Positions 52,691 through 61,520 of a stretch of DNA of 64,000 nucleotides are shown in pieces (position 1 is the first letter of the stretch; each line of letters begins with the position of its first letter). The notes beneath the pieces are model-generated. The model was not told the origin of the DNA and ran no database searches. It saw only the letters and a program-made list of their open reading frames with translations. The DNA is from Dongia rigui (GTDB lineage: Bacteria > Pseudomonadota > Alphaproteobacteria > Dongiales > Dongiaceae), in assembly GCF_034044635.1 (NCBI RefSeq), contig NZ_JAXCLX010000001.1, positions 2,108,001 to 2,172,000 on the forward strand. The letters are read 5' to 3'. A program made the position numbers and the translations under genes.

Positions 52691-52896
52691 GATCCTCACC
52701 CTCACTGCCACTGCCGATCATTTGCCGGCGAGATCACCTAAAATAGGGATCGGCGCGGCAATTTGGCAATGAAATCGGGCGTCTGGTGGCCTCGGTCCGC
52801 CCCTTTGACTCCATTGTGAAAAAGTCCGCGCAAAGGGTCAGATCGGGGTTGACTTTCAGTCGCCCCTGACGAGAATGCGCGGGCTTTCGGCCCCCT

Positions 52897-52981
52897 GCCC
52901 AGGTGGCGGAATTGGTAGACGCGCAGGTTTCAGGTACCTGTGGGGCAACCCGTGGAAGTTCGAGTCTTCTCCTGGGCACCA
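52897..52981 (+). tRNA. tRNA-Leu (anticodon CAG)
   Basis: The acceptor stem GCCCAGG / CCTGGGC, D-arm with GGCGGAATTGGTAGACGC, anticodon stem CAGGT/ACCTG with loop TTCAGGT (anticodon CAG at 52931-52933), a long variable arm (GTGGGGCAACCC) as in class II tRNAs, and the T-arm with GTTCGAGTC are all seen. The CCA end is encoded. The tRNA reads CUG leucine codons, the commonest Leu codon in this GC-rich genome. rnd follows after 103 bases. Confidence 0.97.
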
Positions 52982-53084
52982 AACTCCAGCTTCAAGTTGG
53001 GGGCTCATTCTCCCTTGCCGGAGCCTTGGCCCCCGCTGAGCGGGAGGCGCCGAAGCCACGGCTGGTTGGCTTAGGGAGGCGCAT

Positions 53085-53708
53085 GTGACATTCCATCTGC
53101 ATCAGGGTGATTTGCCCGAAGGCCTCGATTTCGGGGCCAGTGTCGCGATCGACACCGAAACGATGGGCCTCAATCCCCATCGCGACCGGCTGTGCCTGGT
53201 CCAACTCTCCTCGGGCAACGGCATCTGCCATCTGGTCCAGATTCCGCTGTGCCGACCCGACCGACCGCACCGCGCGCCGCGCTTGCAGGCGCTGCTCGAA
53301 GACCCGGCGGTGCTGAAGATCTTCCATTTCGCCCGCTTCGATCTCGGCGTGCTGTGGCATTACCTCGGCATCAACTGCCAGCCCGTCTATTGCACCAAGA
53401 TTGCCGCCAAGCTGACCCGCACCTTCACCGACCGGCACGGCCTCAAGGATTTGTGCAAGGAACTGCTCGGTGTCGAGATCTCCAAGCAGCAGCAATCCTC
53501 GGATTGGGGCGCCCCGCAGCTCAATGACGAGCAGCTGAAATACGCGGCTTCCGACGTGCTGCATCTCCATCGCCTGAAGGAGAAGTTCGACGAGATCCTG
53601 GCGCGCGAGGGGCGGACCGAGCTTGCCCGCGCGTGCTATGATTTCCTCCCCGCCCGCGCCAAGCTCGACCTTCTCGGCTACGAAGACCCGGACATCTTCG
53701 CCCATTGA
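53085..53708 (+). CDS. rnd: Ribonuclease D (short form)
   Basis: A 207-residue 3'-5' exoribonuclease domain of the DEDDy type: DTETMGL near residue 23, the second Asp in FHFARFDLGVL, and YAASDVLHL with Tyr and Asp. The HRDC domains of long RNase D forms are missing, as is usual for short alphaproteobacterial versions. It trims tRNA 3' ends. The start is GTG with GGGAGG 6 bases upstream; the out-of-frame ATG before it meets a stop. It lies just after tRNA-Leu. Confidence 0.9.
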   Translation: MTFHLHQGDLPEGLDFGASVAIDTETMGLNPHRDRLCLVQLSSGNGICHLVQIPLCRPDRPHRAPRLQALLEDPAVLKIFHFARFDLGVLWHYLGINCQPVYCTKIAAKLTRTFTDRHGLKDLCKELLGVEISKQQQSSDWGAPQLNDEQLKYAASDVLHLHRLKEKFDEILAREGRTELARACYDFLPARAKLDLLGYEDPDIFAH

Positions 53709-53917
53709 CCGCTGGAAGGGTGCCTTCCCGGCGCTAACCCCTTGTCCCAATTGGGGGCTTTTCCTTGACAGGATTCCCGGGGCCTTCTAGTTAGGGCTGT
53801 CCTGGTGCTCCTGGTGGATTCGCCCCACATTTGGCGCTAGTTTGATGACCCGACAGTAAATTCCTTGCATTCCCAGTTCCTGATTCTGACCATTTTTGAA
53901 TGGGTTCGGTGCCCAGA

Positions 53918-54940
53918 ATGAGCCAAGCGAGCGCCCCCACGCGGACACCCGCCACACTGCCCCAGAAGCCACATGGCGATGGCCTGGTGGCGGCACTGAC
54001 GGTGCTGCGCCAGGAACGGGACGCGCTGGCCGAGCTGCTGGCCACGTTCGAGGCCGGCGAGGGGCGTGCGCTGGTCGCCAAGGCCCTCGATATCCTCCAT
54101 GCCGTGACCGGCCGGGTCATCATCACCGGCATGGGCAAGTCCGGCCATGTCGCGCGCAAGATCGCCGCTACCATGGCCTCGACCGGCACGCCGGCGCAAT
54201 TCGTCCACCCGGCCGAAGCCAGCCATGGCGACATGGGCATGGTGACCGAGGCCGATGCGGTCGTGGCGCTCTCCAATTCCGGCGAGACGGCCGAGCTTGC
54301 CGACCTCATCACCTATTCGCGCCGCTGGCATATTCCGCTCATCGCCATCACCAGCCGCCGCCAATCGACGCTGGGCAACGCCGCCGACGTGACGCTGGCC
54401 CTGCCCGCGACCGGCGAGGCGGGTGCCCTTGGTTTGGCGCCGACCTCGTCCACCACGATGATGCTGGCCGTGGGCGATGCGCTGGCCTTGGGCCTTTTGG
54501 AAGCCAAGGGTTTCTCGGCCGAGGATTTCCATCGCTTCCATCCGGGCGGCAAGCTGGGGCAGAAGCTGCTCCGTGTCGTCGATCTCATGCATACCGAGGC
54601 AGAGATGCCGCTGGTGGGTGAGGCGACGCCGATGTCGCTGGCGCTCATCGAAATGACCAGCAAGACCTTCGGCTGCGTCGGTGTGGCGGATGCGTCGGGC
54701 GCGCTCGTCGGCATCATCACCGACGGCGATTTGCGCCGGCATATGGGGGCGGATCTCCTGGGGCAGAAGGTTGCTGCCGTCATGACGGCGCGGCCGCTGA
54801 CCATTAGCGCACAAGCGCTGGCCGCCGAAGCCGTGCGCATCATGAATGAAAAGTCGATCACGTCGCTCTTCGTCGTCGACGGGGCAAAGCCTGCCGGCAT
54901 CATCCGGCTGCATGATTGCCTCCGCGCCGGCGTGGCATAA
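53918..54940 (+). CDS. kdsD: Arabinose-5-phosphate isomerase (KpsF/GutQ family)
   Basis: A 340-residue enzyme with a SIS sugar-isomerase domain (VIITGMGKSGHVARKIAATMASTG, VALSNSGETAELADLI) and two CBS domains (VDLMHTEAEMPLVGEATP and VAAVMTARPLTIS). It makes D-arabinose 5-phosphate, the first step to Kdo of the LPS inner core. A second ATG at 53900 lies upstream; the one at 53918 (MSQASAPT) is chosen on length. A -35-like TTGACA at 53765 suggests a promoter. The lpt genes follow directly, in keeping with LPS assembly. Confidence 0.9.
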   Translation: MSQASAPTRTPATLPQKPHGDGLVAALTVLRQERDALAELLATFEAGEGRALVAKALDILHAVTGRVIITGMGKSGHVARKIAATMASTGTPAQFVHPAEASHGDMGMVTEADAVVALSNSGETAELADLITYSRRWHIPLIAITSRRQSTLGNAADVTLALPATGEAGALGLAPTSSTTMMLAVGDALALGLLEAKGFSAEDFHRFHPGGKLGQKLLRVVDLMHTEAEMPLVGEATPMSLALIEMTSKTFGCVGVADASGALVGIITDGDLRRHMGADLLGQKVAAVMTARPLTISAQALAAEAVRIMNEKSITSLFVVDGAKPAGIIRLHDCLRAGVA

Positions 54941-54949
54941 GGCAGCGAC

Positions 54950-55630
54950 ATGGCAGTGCGCGATTTCATGGACAAGTTGAGGGCGCCCAAGAGCCTGGTG
55001 GGTCCGGCGGTCTCCGACCCGCGCGCCATCTTCAATCGCCGCCGCAGTCGCCTTGCCTGGCTGAAATTCGCTCTGCCGCTGGTGGCCATCGGCATCATCG
55101 GCGTGCTGACCTACCTCAATTACAAGCATCAAAGCGACACGGTGGTCAGCATCCCCGTGGTCGAGGACATGCCAAAGCTCGATGTCGGCATGAAGGTCAA
55201 CGGCATCGCCTTCGAAGGCAAGAGCAAGAGCGACCGGCCGTTCTCGGTGACGGCGCTCAGCGCCAGCGAAGCCAAGAGCAACAAGGACCTCATCGATCTC
55301 GAGGAACCGCAGGCAGAAATCGAACTCTCGGCGCAGACATGGATCGCCGTCACGGCCGAGCATGGGGTCTACGACCGCAAGCTCGACAAGGTCGATCTCA
55401 GCGGCGCGGTGACGGTCTATCACGACAACGGCCTCACCTTCTCGACCGAGCAGGCGGCGATGGATCTGCACACCAACACGGCCTCCGGCACCATGCCCGT
55501 GACGGGCAAGGACGAGACGCGCGAGCTTTCGGCCGAAGGTTTCGAAATGCTCGATGACGGCGCGACCGTGCTCTTCAAGGGCCGTTCGTATCTGAAGATC
55601 AGCCCTAAGGGGAAGGGAAGCGGGGAATGA
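54950..55630 (+). CDS. lptC: LPS export system protein LptC
   Basis: A 226-residue bitopic membrane protein (one segment, about residues 35-60: AWLKFALPLVAIGIIGVLTYLNY) with a periplasmic beta-jellyroll domain (LDVGMKVNGIAFEGKSKSD and HGVYDRKLDKVDLSGAVTVYHDNG). It links LptB2FG to LptA in moving LPS to the outer membrane. It overlaps lptA by 4 bases (ATGA). Confidence 0.88.
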   Translation: MAVRDFMDKLRAPKSLVGPAVSDPRAIFNRRRSRLAWLKFALPLVAIGIIGVLTYLNYKHQSDTVVSIPVVEDMPKLDVGMKVNGIAFEGKSKSDRPFSVTALSASEAKSNKDLIDLEEPQAEIELSAQTWIAVTAEHGVYDRKLDKVDLSGAVTVYHDNGLTFSTEQAAMDLHTNTASGTMPVTGKDETRELSAEGFEMLDDGATVLFKGRSYLKISPKGKGSGE

Positions 55631-56544
55631 AGCGGCTCGCCATGAACGATGCACCGCATGCGCGCTTGAAGACGGCGCTGATGGCGAAGGCCCGTTTGCT
55701 GGGCGCGGCGGTGCTGCTGCCGACGGTTCTCGCGGCCACCTCTGTTGCCGCTCAGGAAGCGACCACCGACGTCGCCCAGGACGCATCTGCCGCAGCCCCG
55801 GTCAGCGCCAGTGGGGGTATGGATTTTGGCGACGACACCCAGCCCTTCGAACTCGGGGCCGACCAGGGCATCGAATGGCGCAGCAAGGAAAAGACCTATA
55901 CTGCCCGCGGCAACGCGGTCGCCAAGCAGGGCAATTCCTCAATCGGCGCCGACACGCTGGTCTTTTATACCGGCAGCGATGACAGCTCGTTCGACCGTAT
56001 CCTCGCCACGGGCAGCGTCAAGGTGACCTCGGGCAGTTCCGTCGGTTACGGCGACAAGGGCGACTACAACGCCACCGAAAAGCTGCTGCTTCTCACCGGC
56101 AGCAATCTCAAGATCACCAGCGACAATGACGTGGTGACGGCGCGCGACCGCATCGAATACTGGACCGGGCGCAACGCCATCACTGCGATCGGCAACGCCG
56201 TGGTGGTGCGCGAGGACACGCGCATCCACGGCGACAAGGCGACGCTCTATTTCGCTAATGATGCCGAGGGCAAAAGCAAGCTCAGCCAGATCGAGGCGGA
56301 CGGCAAGGTCAAGGTCCTCAACAACGGCCAGACCATCTATGCCAACCATTTCGCCTATAATCCGGATACCGATATCGCGCTGATGACGGGCGACGTGCGC
56401 ATCGTCGACGGACAGAACGAATATCGCGGCCAGCGCGCCGAGATCGACAACAAGCGCAAGATCAGCCGGATCCTCGGCGGCGGCGAACGCGTCCATACCT
56501 TCATCAAGCCGAAGAAAAATGCCGCGAGTACAGCCACCCCATGA
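55627..56544 (+). CDS. lptA: Periplasmic LPS transport protein LptA
   Basis: A 305-residue OstA-like protein, longer than E. coli LptA. It has an N-terminal signal sequence ending in [19 protein letters not shown] and a beta-jellyroll of repeated strands ([61 protein letters not shown]). It bridges inner and outer membranes. The start overlaps the lptC stop and its stop overlaps the lptB start (ATGA), indicating tight coupling. Confidence 0.88.
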   Translation: MKRLAMNDAPHARLKTALMAKARLLGAAVLLPTVLAATSVAAQEATTDVAQDASAAAPVSASGGMDFGDDTQPFELGADQGIEWRSKEKTYTARGNAVAKQGNSSIGADTLVFYTGSDDSSFDRILATGSVKVTSGSSVGYGDKGDYNATEKLLLLTGSNLKITSDNDVVTARDRIEYWTGRNAITAIGNAVVVREDTRIHGDKATLYFANDAEGKSKLSQIEADGKVKVLNNGQTIYANHFAYNPDTDIALMTGDVRIVDGQNEYRGQRAEIDNKRKISRILGGGERVHTFIKPKKNAASTATP

Positions 56545-57386
56545 GCGACGGCGCGGAAAATACGGACCGGGACGAGACACCGGCGGTGGAAGCGGCCCCG
56601 GCCGCACCCGTCAATGGGCATGCGACGTTCATGGTCAACGGCACGGCAATCGATCCCACCGTCGTCCAGGGCCTCTGCGCCTATCACCTGGGCAAGCGCT
56701 ACAAGAAGAAACCCGTGTTGCGCGATGTTTCCGTGGGCGTCCAGCGTGGCGAGGCAGTCGGGCTCCTTGGGCCCAATGGCGCCGGCAAGACGACCTGCTT
56801 CTACATCATCACGGGCCTTATCCGCGCCGATGCCGGCGCCATCTTCCTCGATGGCCAGGAAGTGACCGACCAGCCGATGTTTGAGCGCGCGCGCGGCGGT
56901 ATCGGCTACCTGCCGCAGGAAGCCTCGATCTTCCGCGGCATGTCGGTCGAAGACAACATCATGGCCGTGCTCGAAGTGGTCGACAACGAAGCGGCCTCGC
57001 GCGTGGCGCGGCTCGACCAGCTGCTGTCCGACTTCTCGATCTCGCATCTCCGCAAGGTGCCGGCGATGGCGCTTTCCGGCGGGGAACGCCGCCGCGTGGA
57101 AATCGCCCGGGCGCTGGCGACCCGGCCCAGCTATATCCTGCTCGACGAACCGCTGGCGGGCATCGACCCCATCGCCGTCAACGACATCCGCGACATCATC
57201 TCGCACCTCAAGGATCGCGGCATCGGCGTGCTGATTACCGATCACAACGTGCGCGACACGCTGGAAATCGTCGATCGTGCCTATATCCTGCACGAGGGCG
57301 AGGTTTTGCGGGAAGGCAGCCCCGCCGACATCGTCTCCGACGAGGACGTTCGGCGCGTTTATCTTGGAGAAAGATTCTCGCTGTAG
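56541..57386 (+). CDS. lptB: LPS export ABC transporter ATPase LptB
   Basis: A 281-residue ABC ATPase: Walker [10 protein letters not shown] at 77-85, signature LSGGERRR, Walker [14 protein letters not shown]-loop [11 protein letters not shown] and the LptB C-terminal segment [12 protein letters not shown]. The first 43 residues ([19 protein letters not shown], Pro/Ala/Glu-rich) are an extension not seen in the E. coli protein. It energises LPS extraction with LptFG, which are not in the window. Confidence 0.95.
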   Translation: MSDGAENTDRDETPAVEAAPAAPVNGHATFMVNGTAIDPTVVQGLCAYHLGKRYKKKPVLRDVSVGVQRGEAVGLLGPNGAGKTTCFYIITGLIRADAGAIFLDGQEVTDQPMFERARGGIGYLPQEASIFRGMSVEDNIMAVLEVVDNEAASRVARLDQLLSDFSISHLRKVPAMALSGGERRRVEIARALATRPSYILLDEPLAGIDPIAVNDIRDIISHLKDRGIGVLITDHNVRDTLEIVDRAYILHEGEVLREGSPADIVSDEDVRRVYLGERFSL

Positions 57387-57398
57387 TACGCTCGGCTT

Positions 57399-58979
57399 AT
57401 GGCGATTTCGCAGCGCTTGGATTTGCGCCAGGCCCAGAGCCTGGTCATGACGCCGCAGCTCCAGCAGGCGATCAAGCTGCTTGAGCTTTCCAATCAGGAA
57501 CTGACGGCCTATGTCGAGCAGGAACTGGAGCAGAACCCGCTGCTCGAGCGCGGCGAGGACGAGCGCGCGGTCGGCGGCGAAGAAGGCGGCCGTCTTGCCA
57601 GCATGGAAGCGATGGCGAGCGAGCCGGTCGAGGCGCCAGGCAACGACCGGGTCGTTGACAGCAGCGACTATGTGCAGAGCGAAACCATGGGCGATGAGCG
57701 CCAATCGCCGCTCGATACCGATTACGACAATCTCTACAACACTGCCGAGGATCGCTCGGCCGAGCGCGGCACCGAGACGGCGGGTGCCGCCGACAGTGGT
57801 TTCGGCGATGCCTGGACCACGGCCGGCGGCGGTGGCGGCCGCACCGATTTTTCCGATTCCGAATTCGGCATCGAACAGACGCTGAGCAAGCCGGAGACGC
57901 TGCGCGAGCATCTCGAACGCCAGCTCTATCTCGACATCCACGAACCGACCGAACGCATCATCGGCCTGCAGCTCATCGACATGCTCGATGATGCCGGCTA
58001 TCTCGTCGGCGATCTTCCATCACTTGCCGAGCGCCTGGGCACGACGATCGAGCAGATCGAGGCGGTGCTGAAACGGCTGCAGCAATTCGACCCCTGCGGC
58101 GTCTTTGCGCGCAGCCTTGCCGAATGCCTGGCGCTGCAATTGAAGGAGCGCAACCGCCTTGACCCCGCGATGCAGGCGCTGCTCGACAATCTCGAACTGC
58201 TGGCCAAGCACGATCGGCACCAGCTGATGAAGCTCTGCGGCATCGATGCCGAGGATCTGGCTGACATGGTGAGCGAGATCCGCGCCCTCAACCCCAAGCC
58301 CGGCGCCAGTTTCGAACAGGCCGATGTGCAGGCGATCGTGCCGGACATCATGGTCTGGCGGCGCCAGGACGGGTCGTGGTCGGTCGAACTCAATGCCGAG
58401 CAGCTGCCGCGCCTGCTGGTCAACCAGCAATACCATGCGCGCGTGCTCCCCAAGGCGCAAAGCAAGGCGGAGAAGGACTATCTCAACGAACGCCTTGCCA
58501 CCGCGAACTGGCTGGTGAAGACGCTGCATCAGCGCGCCACCACGATCCTCAAAGTGGCCACCGAAATCGTGCGTCAGCAGGAAGCCTTCTTCCTCAACGG
58601 CGTGCAGCATCTGAAGCCGCTCATCCGGCGCGACATCGCCGAGGCGATCGGCATGCATGAGAGTACGGTCAGCCGCGTCACGACCAACAAGTTCATGGCA
58701 ACACAGCGCGGTGTGTTCGAATTGCGGTATTTCTTCACAGCCGCCATTCAGGGGTCGGATGGCCAGGCAGCGCATTCGGCCGAGGCGGTGCGCCAGCGCA
58801 TCAAGGAATTGATCGATGCGGAAGGTCCGGCCGACATTCTCTCCGATGACCGGCTGGTCACCATCCTCCAAGGGCAGGGTGTCGATATCGCCCGTCGAAC
58901 CGTTGCCAAGTATCGGGAATCGCTCAGAATTTCTTCGTCCGTGCAACGTCGCCGCGAGAAGGCCTTGCGTTCGGCCTGA
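57399..58979 (+). CDS. rpoN: RNA polymerase sigma-54 factor
   Basis: A 526-residue RpoN. Region I at the N-terminus (RLDLRQAQSLVMTPQLQQAIKLLELSNQEL), a long acidic region II (about 55-150, Glu/Asp-rich), the core-binding domain (LREHLERQLYLDIH) and the C-terminal DNA-binding part ending in the RpoN box ARRTVAKYRESL. It directs transcription from -24/-12 promoters with activators such as NtrC, and links the block to nitrogen control. It starts 12 bases after lptB, with no obvious Shine-Dalgarno sequence. Confidence 0.95.
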   Translation: MAISQRLDLRQAQSLVMTPQLQQAIKLLELSNQELTAYVEQELEQNPLLERGEDERAVGGEEGGRLASMEAMASEPVEAPGNDRVVDSSDYVQSETMGDERQSPLDTDYDNLYNTAEDRSAERGTETAGAADSGFGDAWTTAGGGGGRTDFSDSEFGIEQTLSKPETLREHLERQLYLDIHEPTERIIGLQLIDMLDDAGYLVGDLPSLAERLGTTIEQIEAVLKRLQQFDPCGVFARSLAECLALQLKERNRLDPAMQALLDNLELLAKHDRHQLMKLCGIDAEDLADMVSEIRALNPKPGASFEQADVQAIVPDIMVWRRQDGSWSVELNAEQLPRLLVNQQYHARVLPKAQSKAEKDYLNERLATANWLVKTLHQRATTILKVATEIVRQQEAFFLNGVQHLKPLIRRDIAEAIGMHESTVSRVTTNKFMATQRGVFELRYFFTAAIQGSDGQAAHSAEAVRQRIKELIDAEGPADILSDDRLVTILQGQGVDIARRTVAKYRESLRISSSVQRRREKALRSA

Positions 58980-59120
58980 TAGGGGCCACATCATGAATGT
59001 GAGGGGATGTGCCGTCGCCCGATCGCAGCGATTCCTTAACGTCCCACAGTGTATAGGGAGGTGTTAACGCCGGTAGGATGAGGTCCTGATTACCCGGTCC
59101 TCGCCCAGCCTCTCTAGCCG

Positions 59121-59148
59121 TTGACATCGCCAGGAAGGTCGCTATGGT
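59121..59148 (+). promoter_or_regulatory. Sigma-70-type promoter for hpf-ptsN
   Basis: TTGACA (59121-59126) and TATGGT (59143-59148) with a 16-base spacer, in the 351-base gap between rpoN and hpf (58980-59330), which otherwise shows no gene. The leader would be about 175 bases. Confidence 0.5.
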
Positions 59149-59330
59149 CCGGCCGCGCCGCCGGGTCCCCCATGGAGACCGGCGGCGTGACGCTTCTAGG
59201 GATCCCGGGTCGTGGATCTTCATTGGTTGGTCAGCGCTGCGCGATTGAAGCGGCAGACCGGCCGGAGCGTCTAAGGGTTCGATGGCGTCGGATTGATCCA
59301 GCCATCGCACCATGTTTGCAGGAACACGCC

Positions 59331-59927
59331 ATGAACCTGACAGTCAAAGGTAAGAACATCGATGTCGGCGATGCGTTGAAGACGCGCGCTGCTGAAAGTC
59401 TCGATCATATCTTCGGGAAGTACTTCTCGAATCCGATCGAAGCCACTGTCACGATGTCCCGCGAAGCGCATCTCTTCATGTCGCAGATCTCCGTCCATGT
59501 CGGCCGGGGCATCATGCTGCAGTCGGAAGGCGAAGCGGAAACGGCGAATGCCGCCTATGACACCGCGGCCGAGACGCTGGCCAAGCGCCTGCGCCGGTAC
59601 AAGCGGCGCCTGCGCGACCATCATCGTGCCGGCACGGAAGATCGGCGGTCCCAATATTATGTGCTGGCCCAGGAACCTGAAGAGGCCGAAGAGCCGGAAC
59701 ATGTGAACGGTTCGGGCGAGGCGCATCACCCGGTGGTGGTAGCGGAAATGCAGACCAACATTCCGACTCTCACGGTCGGCGAAGCGGTCATGCGCCTCGA
59801 CCTCGCCAATCAGCAGGCCATGATGTTTCTCAACCGCGCTCATGGCGGGTTGAACATGGTCTATCGACGCAATGACGGCAATATCGGCTGGGTCGATCCC
59901 GGCCTCGAAGCCGCGACGCGCCAGTAG
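59331..59927 (+). CDS. hpf: Ribosome hibernation promoting factor, long form
   Basis: A 198-residue long HPF: an N-terminal RaiA/YfiA-like domain (MNLTVKGKNIDVGDALKTRAAESLDHIFGKYF, AETLAKRLRRYKRRLRDHH) and a C-terminal dimerisation domain (IPTLTVGEAVMRLDLANQQAMMFLNRAHGGLNMVYRRNDGNIGWVDP) that joins two ribosomes into 100S particles. AGGAA precedes the ATG at 59331. Position between rpoN and ptsN is the known alphaproteobacterial order. Confidence 0.93.
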   Translation: MNLTVKGKNIDVGDALKTRAAESLDHIFGKYFSNPIEATVTMSREAHLFMSQISVHVGRGIMLQSEGEAETANAAYDTAAETLAKRLRRYKRRLRDHHRAGTEDRRSQYYVLAQEPEEAEEPEHVNGSGEAHHPVVVAEMQTNIPTLTVGEAVMRLDLANQQAMMFLNRAHGGLNMVYRRNDGNIGWVDPGLEAATRQ

Positions 59928-59992
59928 TCGCGTTTTATCTTGGTGCCATCGGCTGGGCTTCCGGCCGATGGCATCTCTTGAGGCAAGACAAA

Positions 59993-60460
59993 ATGGAAAT
60001 CGAAGATCTCCTCGCAAACCCGGCCCATGTGCTGGCGAAGTTGAAGGCCGGAAACAAGAAGCAGGCATTGCAGGACATGGCTCGGCGCGCTGCCGAGCTC
60101 TCTGGACTGCATGAGCGCGCCATCTTCGATGTGCTGCTGGAGCGCGAGCGTCTGGGCACCACCGGCGTCGGCAACGGCATCGCCATTCCGCATGGCAAAT
60201 TGCCTGAGGCCAAGAAGATGTTCGGTCTATTCGGCCGCCTCGAAACACCGATCGATTTCGATGCCATCGACGAGCAGCCGGTCGATCTCATTTTCCTGCT
60301 GCTGGCACCCGAAGGCGCCGGTGCCGATCACTTGAAGGCGCTGGCCCGCGTCTCGCGCCTGCTGCGCGACCGGGCTATCTGTGAAAAGCTGCGCGGTACC
60401 GATCAGGCCGATGCGATCTATGCGCTTCTCACCGACGGGGCGCATTCGCACGCCGCCTGA
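59993..60460 (+). CDS. ptsN: Nitrogen-PTS EIIA component
   Basis: A 155-residue EIIA-Ntr. The phospho-accepting His is in GNGIAIPHGKLPEAKKMFGLFGRL near residue 66; the N-terminus MEIEDLLANPAHVLAKL and VDLIFLLLAPEGAGADHLKALARVSRLLRD are characteristic. It is part of the PTS-Ntr phosphorelay affecting nitrogen, potassium and carbon control. The ATG at 59993 is preferred to a TTG at 59978. A terminator follows. Confidence 0.93.
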   Translation: MEIEDLLANPAHVLAKLKAGNKKQALQDMARRAAELSGLHERAIFDVLLERERLGTTGVGNGIAIPHGKLPEAKKMFGLFGRLETPIDFDAIDEQPVDLIFLLLAPEGAGADHLKALARVSRLLRDRAICEKLRGTDQADAIYALLTDGAHSHAA

Positions 60461-60483
60461 CGTCGCGTGGCATGCACCAACGA

Positions 60484-60513
60484 AAAACGCCCCGCTTTCA
60501 CGCGGGGCGTTTT
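60484..60513. terminator. Bidirectional rho-independent terminator between ptsN and the DUF1150 gene
   Basis: AAAACGCCCCGC pairs perfectly with GCGGGGCGTTTT around a 6-base loop, with A- and T-runs on both flanks. It can serve ptsN and the convergent hsp20-DUF1150 unit. Confidence 0.88.
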
Positions 60514-60538
60514 CTATTTCCAAGGACGATGCGCTGGT

Positions 60539-60772
60539 TCAGTGAAGGGTGACCGGGGCCAACCCGTTCTCCCAGGCAGCGGCGACCGCCGCATCGCGAT
60601 CCGGCATGACGGCCAGCTGCTGGCCATTGGCGGCGAAGATGCCGAACGCCGTCGCGCCATCCACGTCGACATCGCGCACATAGGCGACATCGTTGAGGCC
60701 CAGCGCCAGCAATTGCTGGCGGGTGATTTCATGGGCGTCGATGATCTCGGTCTTCGTGGTGCTCTTGGCCAT
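60539..60772 (-). CDS. DUF1150-family small protein
   Basis: A 77-residue protein, MAKSTTKTEIIDAHEITRQQ and on to TAFGIFAANGQQLAVMPDRDAAVAAAWENGL. DUF1150 proteins are found after hsp20 in many alphaproteobacteria. The start is 2 bases after the hsp20 stop, so the two are translationally coupled. The function is unknown; a role in protein quality control is inferred from neighbourhood. Confidence 0.87.
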   Translation of the reverse strand: MAKSTTKTEIIDAHEITRQQLLALGLNDVAYVRDVDVDGATAFGIFAANGQQLAVMPDRDAAVAAAWENGLAPVTLH

Positions 60773-60774
60773 GA

Positions 60775-61272
60775 TTACTGCTCCTGCTTCACGGTACGCC
60801 CAACATCGTGGCGACCGGATTCCTTGTGCGTATCGATGCTGACCCGGGCCTCGTTCTCGGCACTGCCCTTGCGAATGGGCACGGTGCGGATTTGTGTCTC
60901 GACCCTGGGCCGGTCGAGATCGATCGACAGCAACCCGTTGTCGAGTGTGGCACCGGCAACCTCGATACCCTCGGCCAGAATGAAACTGCGCTGAAACTGG
61001 CGAGCGGCGATGCCGCGATAGAGGTAGACCCGCGCCGGATCGTCCTTCTGCTTGCCGCGAATGGTGAGCTGGTTGTCCTCGAGCTGGATATCGAGATCAT
61101 CGAGCGTGAAGCCGGCGACCGCCAGCGTGATGCGCAGCCGATAATCGCTGACCTGCTCGATATTGTAAGGCGGATAGCCTTCGGCACCGGCCTTGGCGAC
61201 TCGGTCGAGCGTGCGCTCGAACTGGTCGAAGCCCAAGAGGAGCGGGCTGTTGAAGAGGGACAGGCGCGACAT
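60775..61272 (-). CDS. Small heat-shock protein Hsp20 (IbpA-like)
   Basis: A 165-residue alpha-crystallin domain protein (about residues 38-135: YPPYNIEQVSDYRLRITLAVAGFTLDDLDI, RGIAARQFQRSFILAEGIEV, NGLLSIDLDRP) with a short N-terminus MSRLSLFNSPLLLGFDQFERTLDRV typical of bacterial IbpA-like proteins. It binds unfolding proteins under heat without ATP. The ATG has a strong AAGGAGGA site which is folded in a ROSE-type hairpin (listed). An RpoH-type promoter lies upstream and DUF1150 downstream. Confidence 0.93.
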   Translation of the reverse strand: MSRLSLFNSPLLLGFDQFERTLDRVAKAGAEGYPPYNIEQVSDYRLRITLAVAGFTLDDLDIQLEDNQLTIRGKQKDDPARVYLYRGIAARQFQRSFILAEGIEVAGATLDNGLLSIDLDRPRVETQIRTVPIRKGSAENEARVSIDTHKESGRHDVGRTVKQEQ

Positions 61273-61273
61273 G

Positions 61274-61293
61274 GCTCCTCCTTTCGAGCGAGC
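61274..61293 (-). ncRNA. ROSE-like RNA thermometer hairpin over the hsp20 ribosome-binding site
   Basis: In the mRNA, GCUC-G-CUC pairs with GAG-GAGC around the loop GAAAG: seven base pairs with one bulged G. The right arm and loop contain the Shine-Dalgarno GGAGGA, three bases before the AUG. The left arm contains U-C-G-C-U, the ROSE signature UYGCU, pairing with AGGA with the G unpaired, as in ROSE elements of rhizobial small heat-shock genes. Melting with heat would expose the site. Confidence 0.7.
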
Positions 61294-61408
61294 GGTACTG
61301 CTTCAGCTTATCCGGCACCCGTCATCGGCTTGCCGGTCTTCGGCCCCGACCGTGGAAAACGCGCCTTTGTGGGCTCAATTTCCCCCGGTCATCCGGGCAC
61401 CTTGCTAG

Positions 61409-61439
61409 ATGAGATAGTAATCTAGGTTAAGAAATCAAG
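61409..61439 (-). promoter_or_regulatory. RpoH (heat-shock) promoter of hsp20
   Basis: On the minus strand CTTG (61436-61439) is followed after exactly 17 bases by ACTATCTCAT (61409-61418), matching the alphaproteobacterial sigma-32 pattern CTTG-N17-CYTATNTNNG at most positions. The implied leader is about 130 bases, room for a ROSE element. Confidence 0.6.
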
Positions 61440-61520
61440 TCAGGGTTATGACGGAACCGGCTTGCGCCGCTGCTCGGCCGCGCTAAACTATTCAGGGGAC
61501 AAGAAAATCGGGGGAATTAC

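Noticed and set aside
52897-52981. tRNA-Leu as an attachment site of an integrated element
   Set aside because: No integrase gene and no repeated 3' tRNA end are seen nearby; rnd and conserved genes follow directly.
59305-59320. A sigma-54-like motif TCGCAC-N5-TTGCA just before hpf
   Set aside because: The conserved GG of the -24 element is CG, and transcription from it would begin at the start codon and remove the good ribosome-binding site of hpf.
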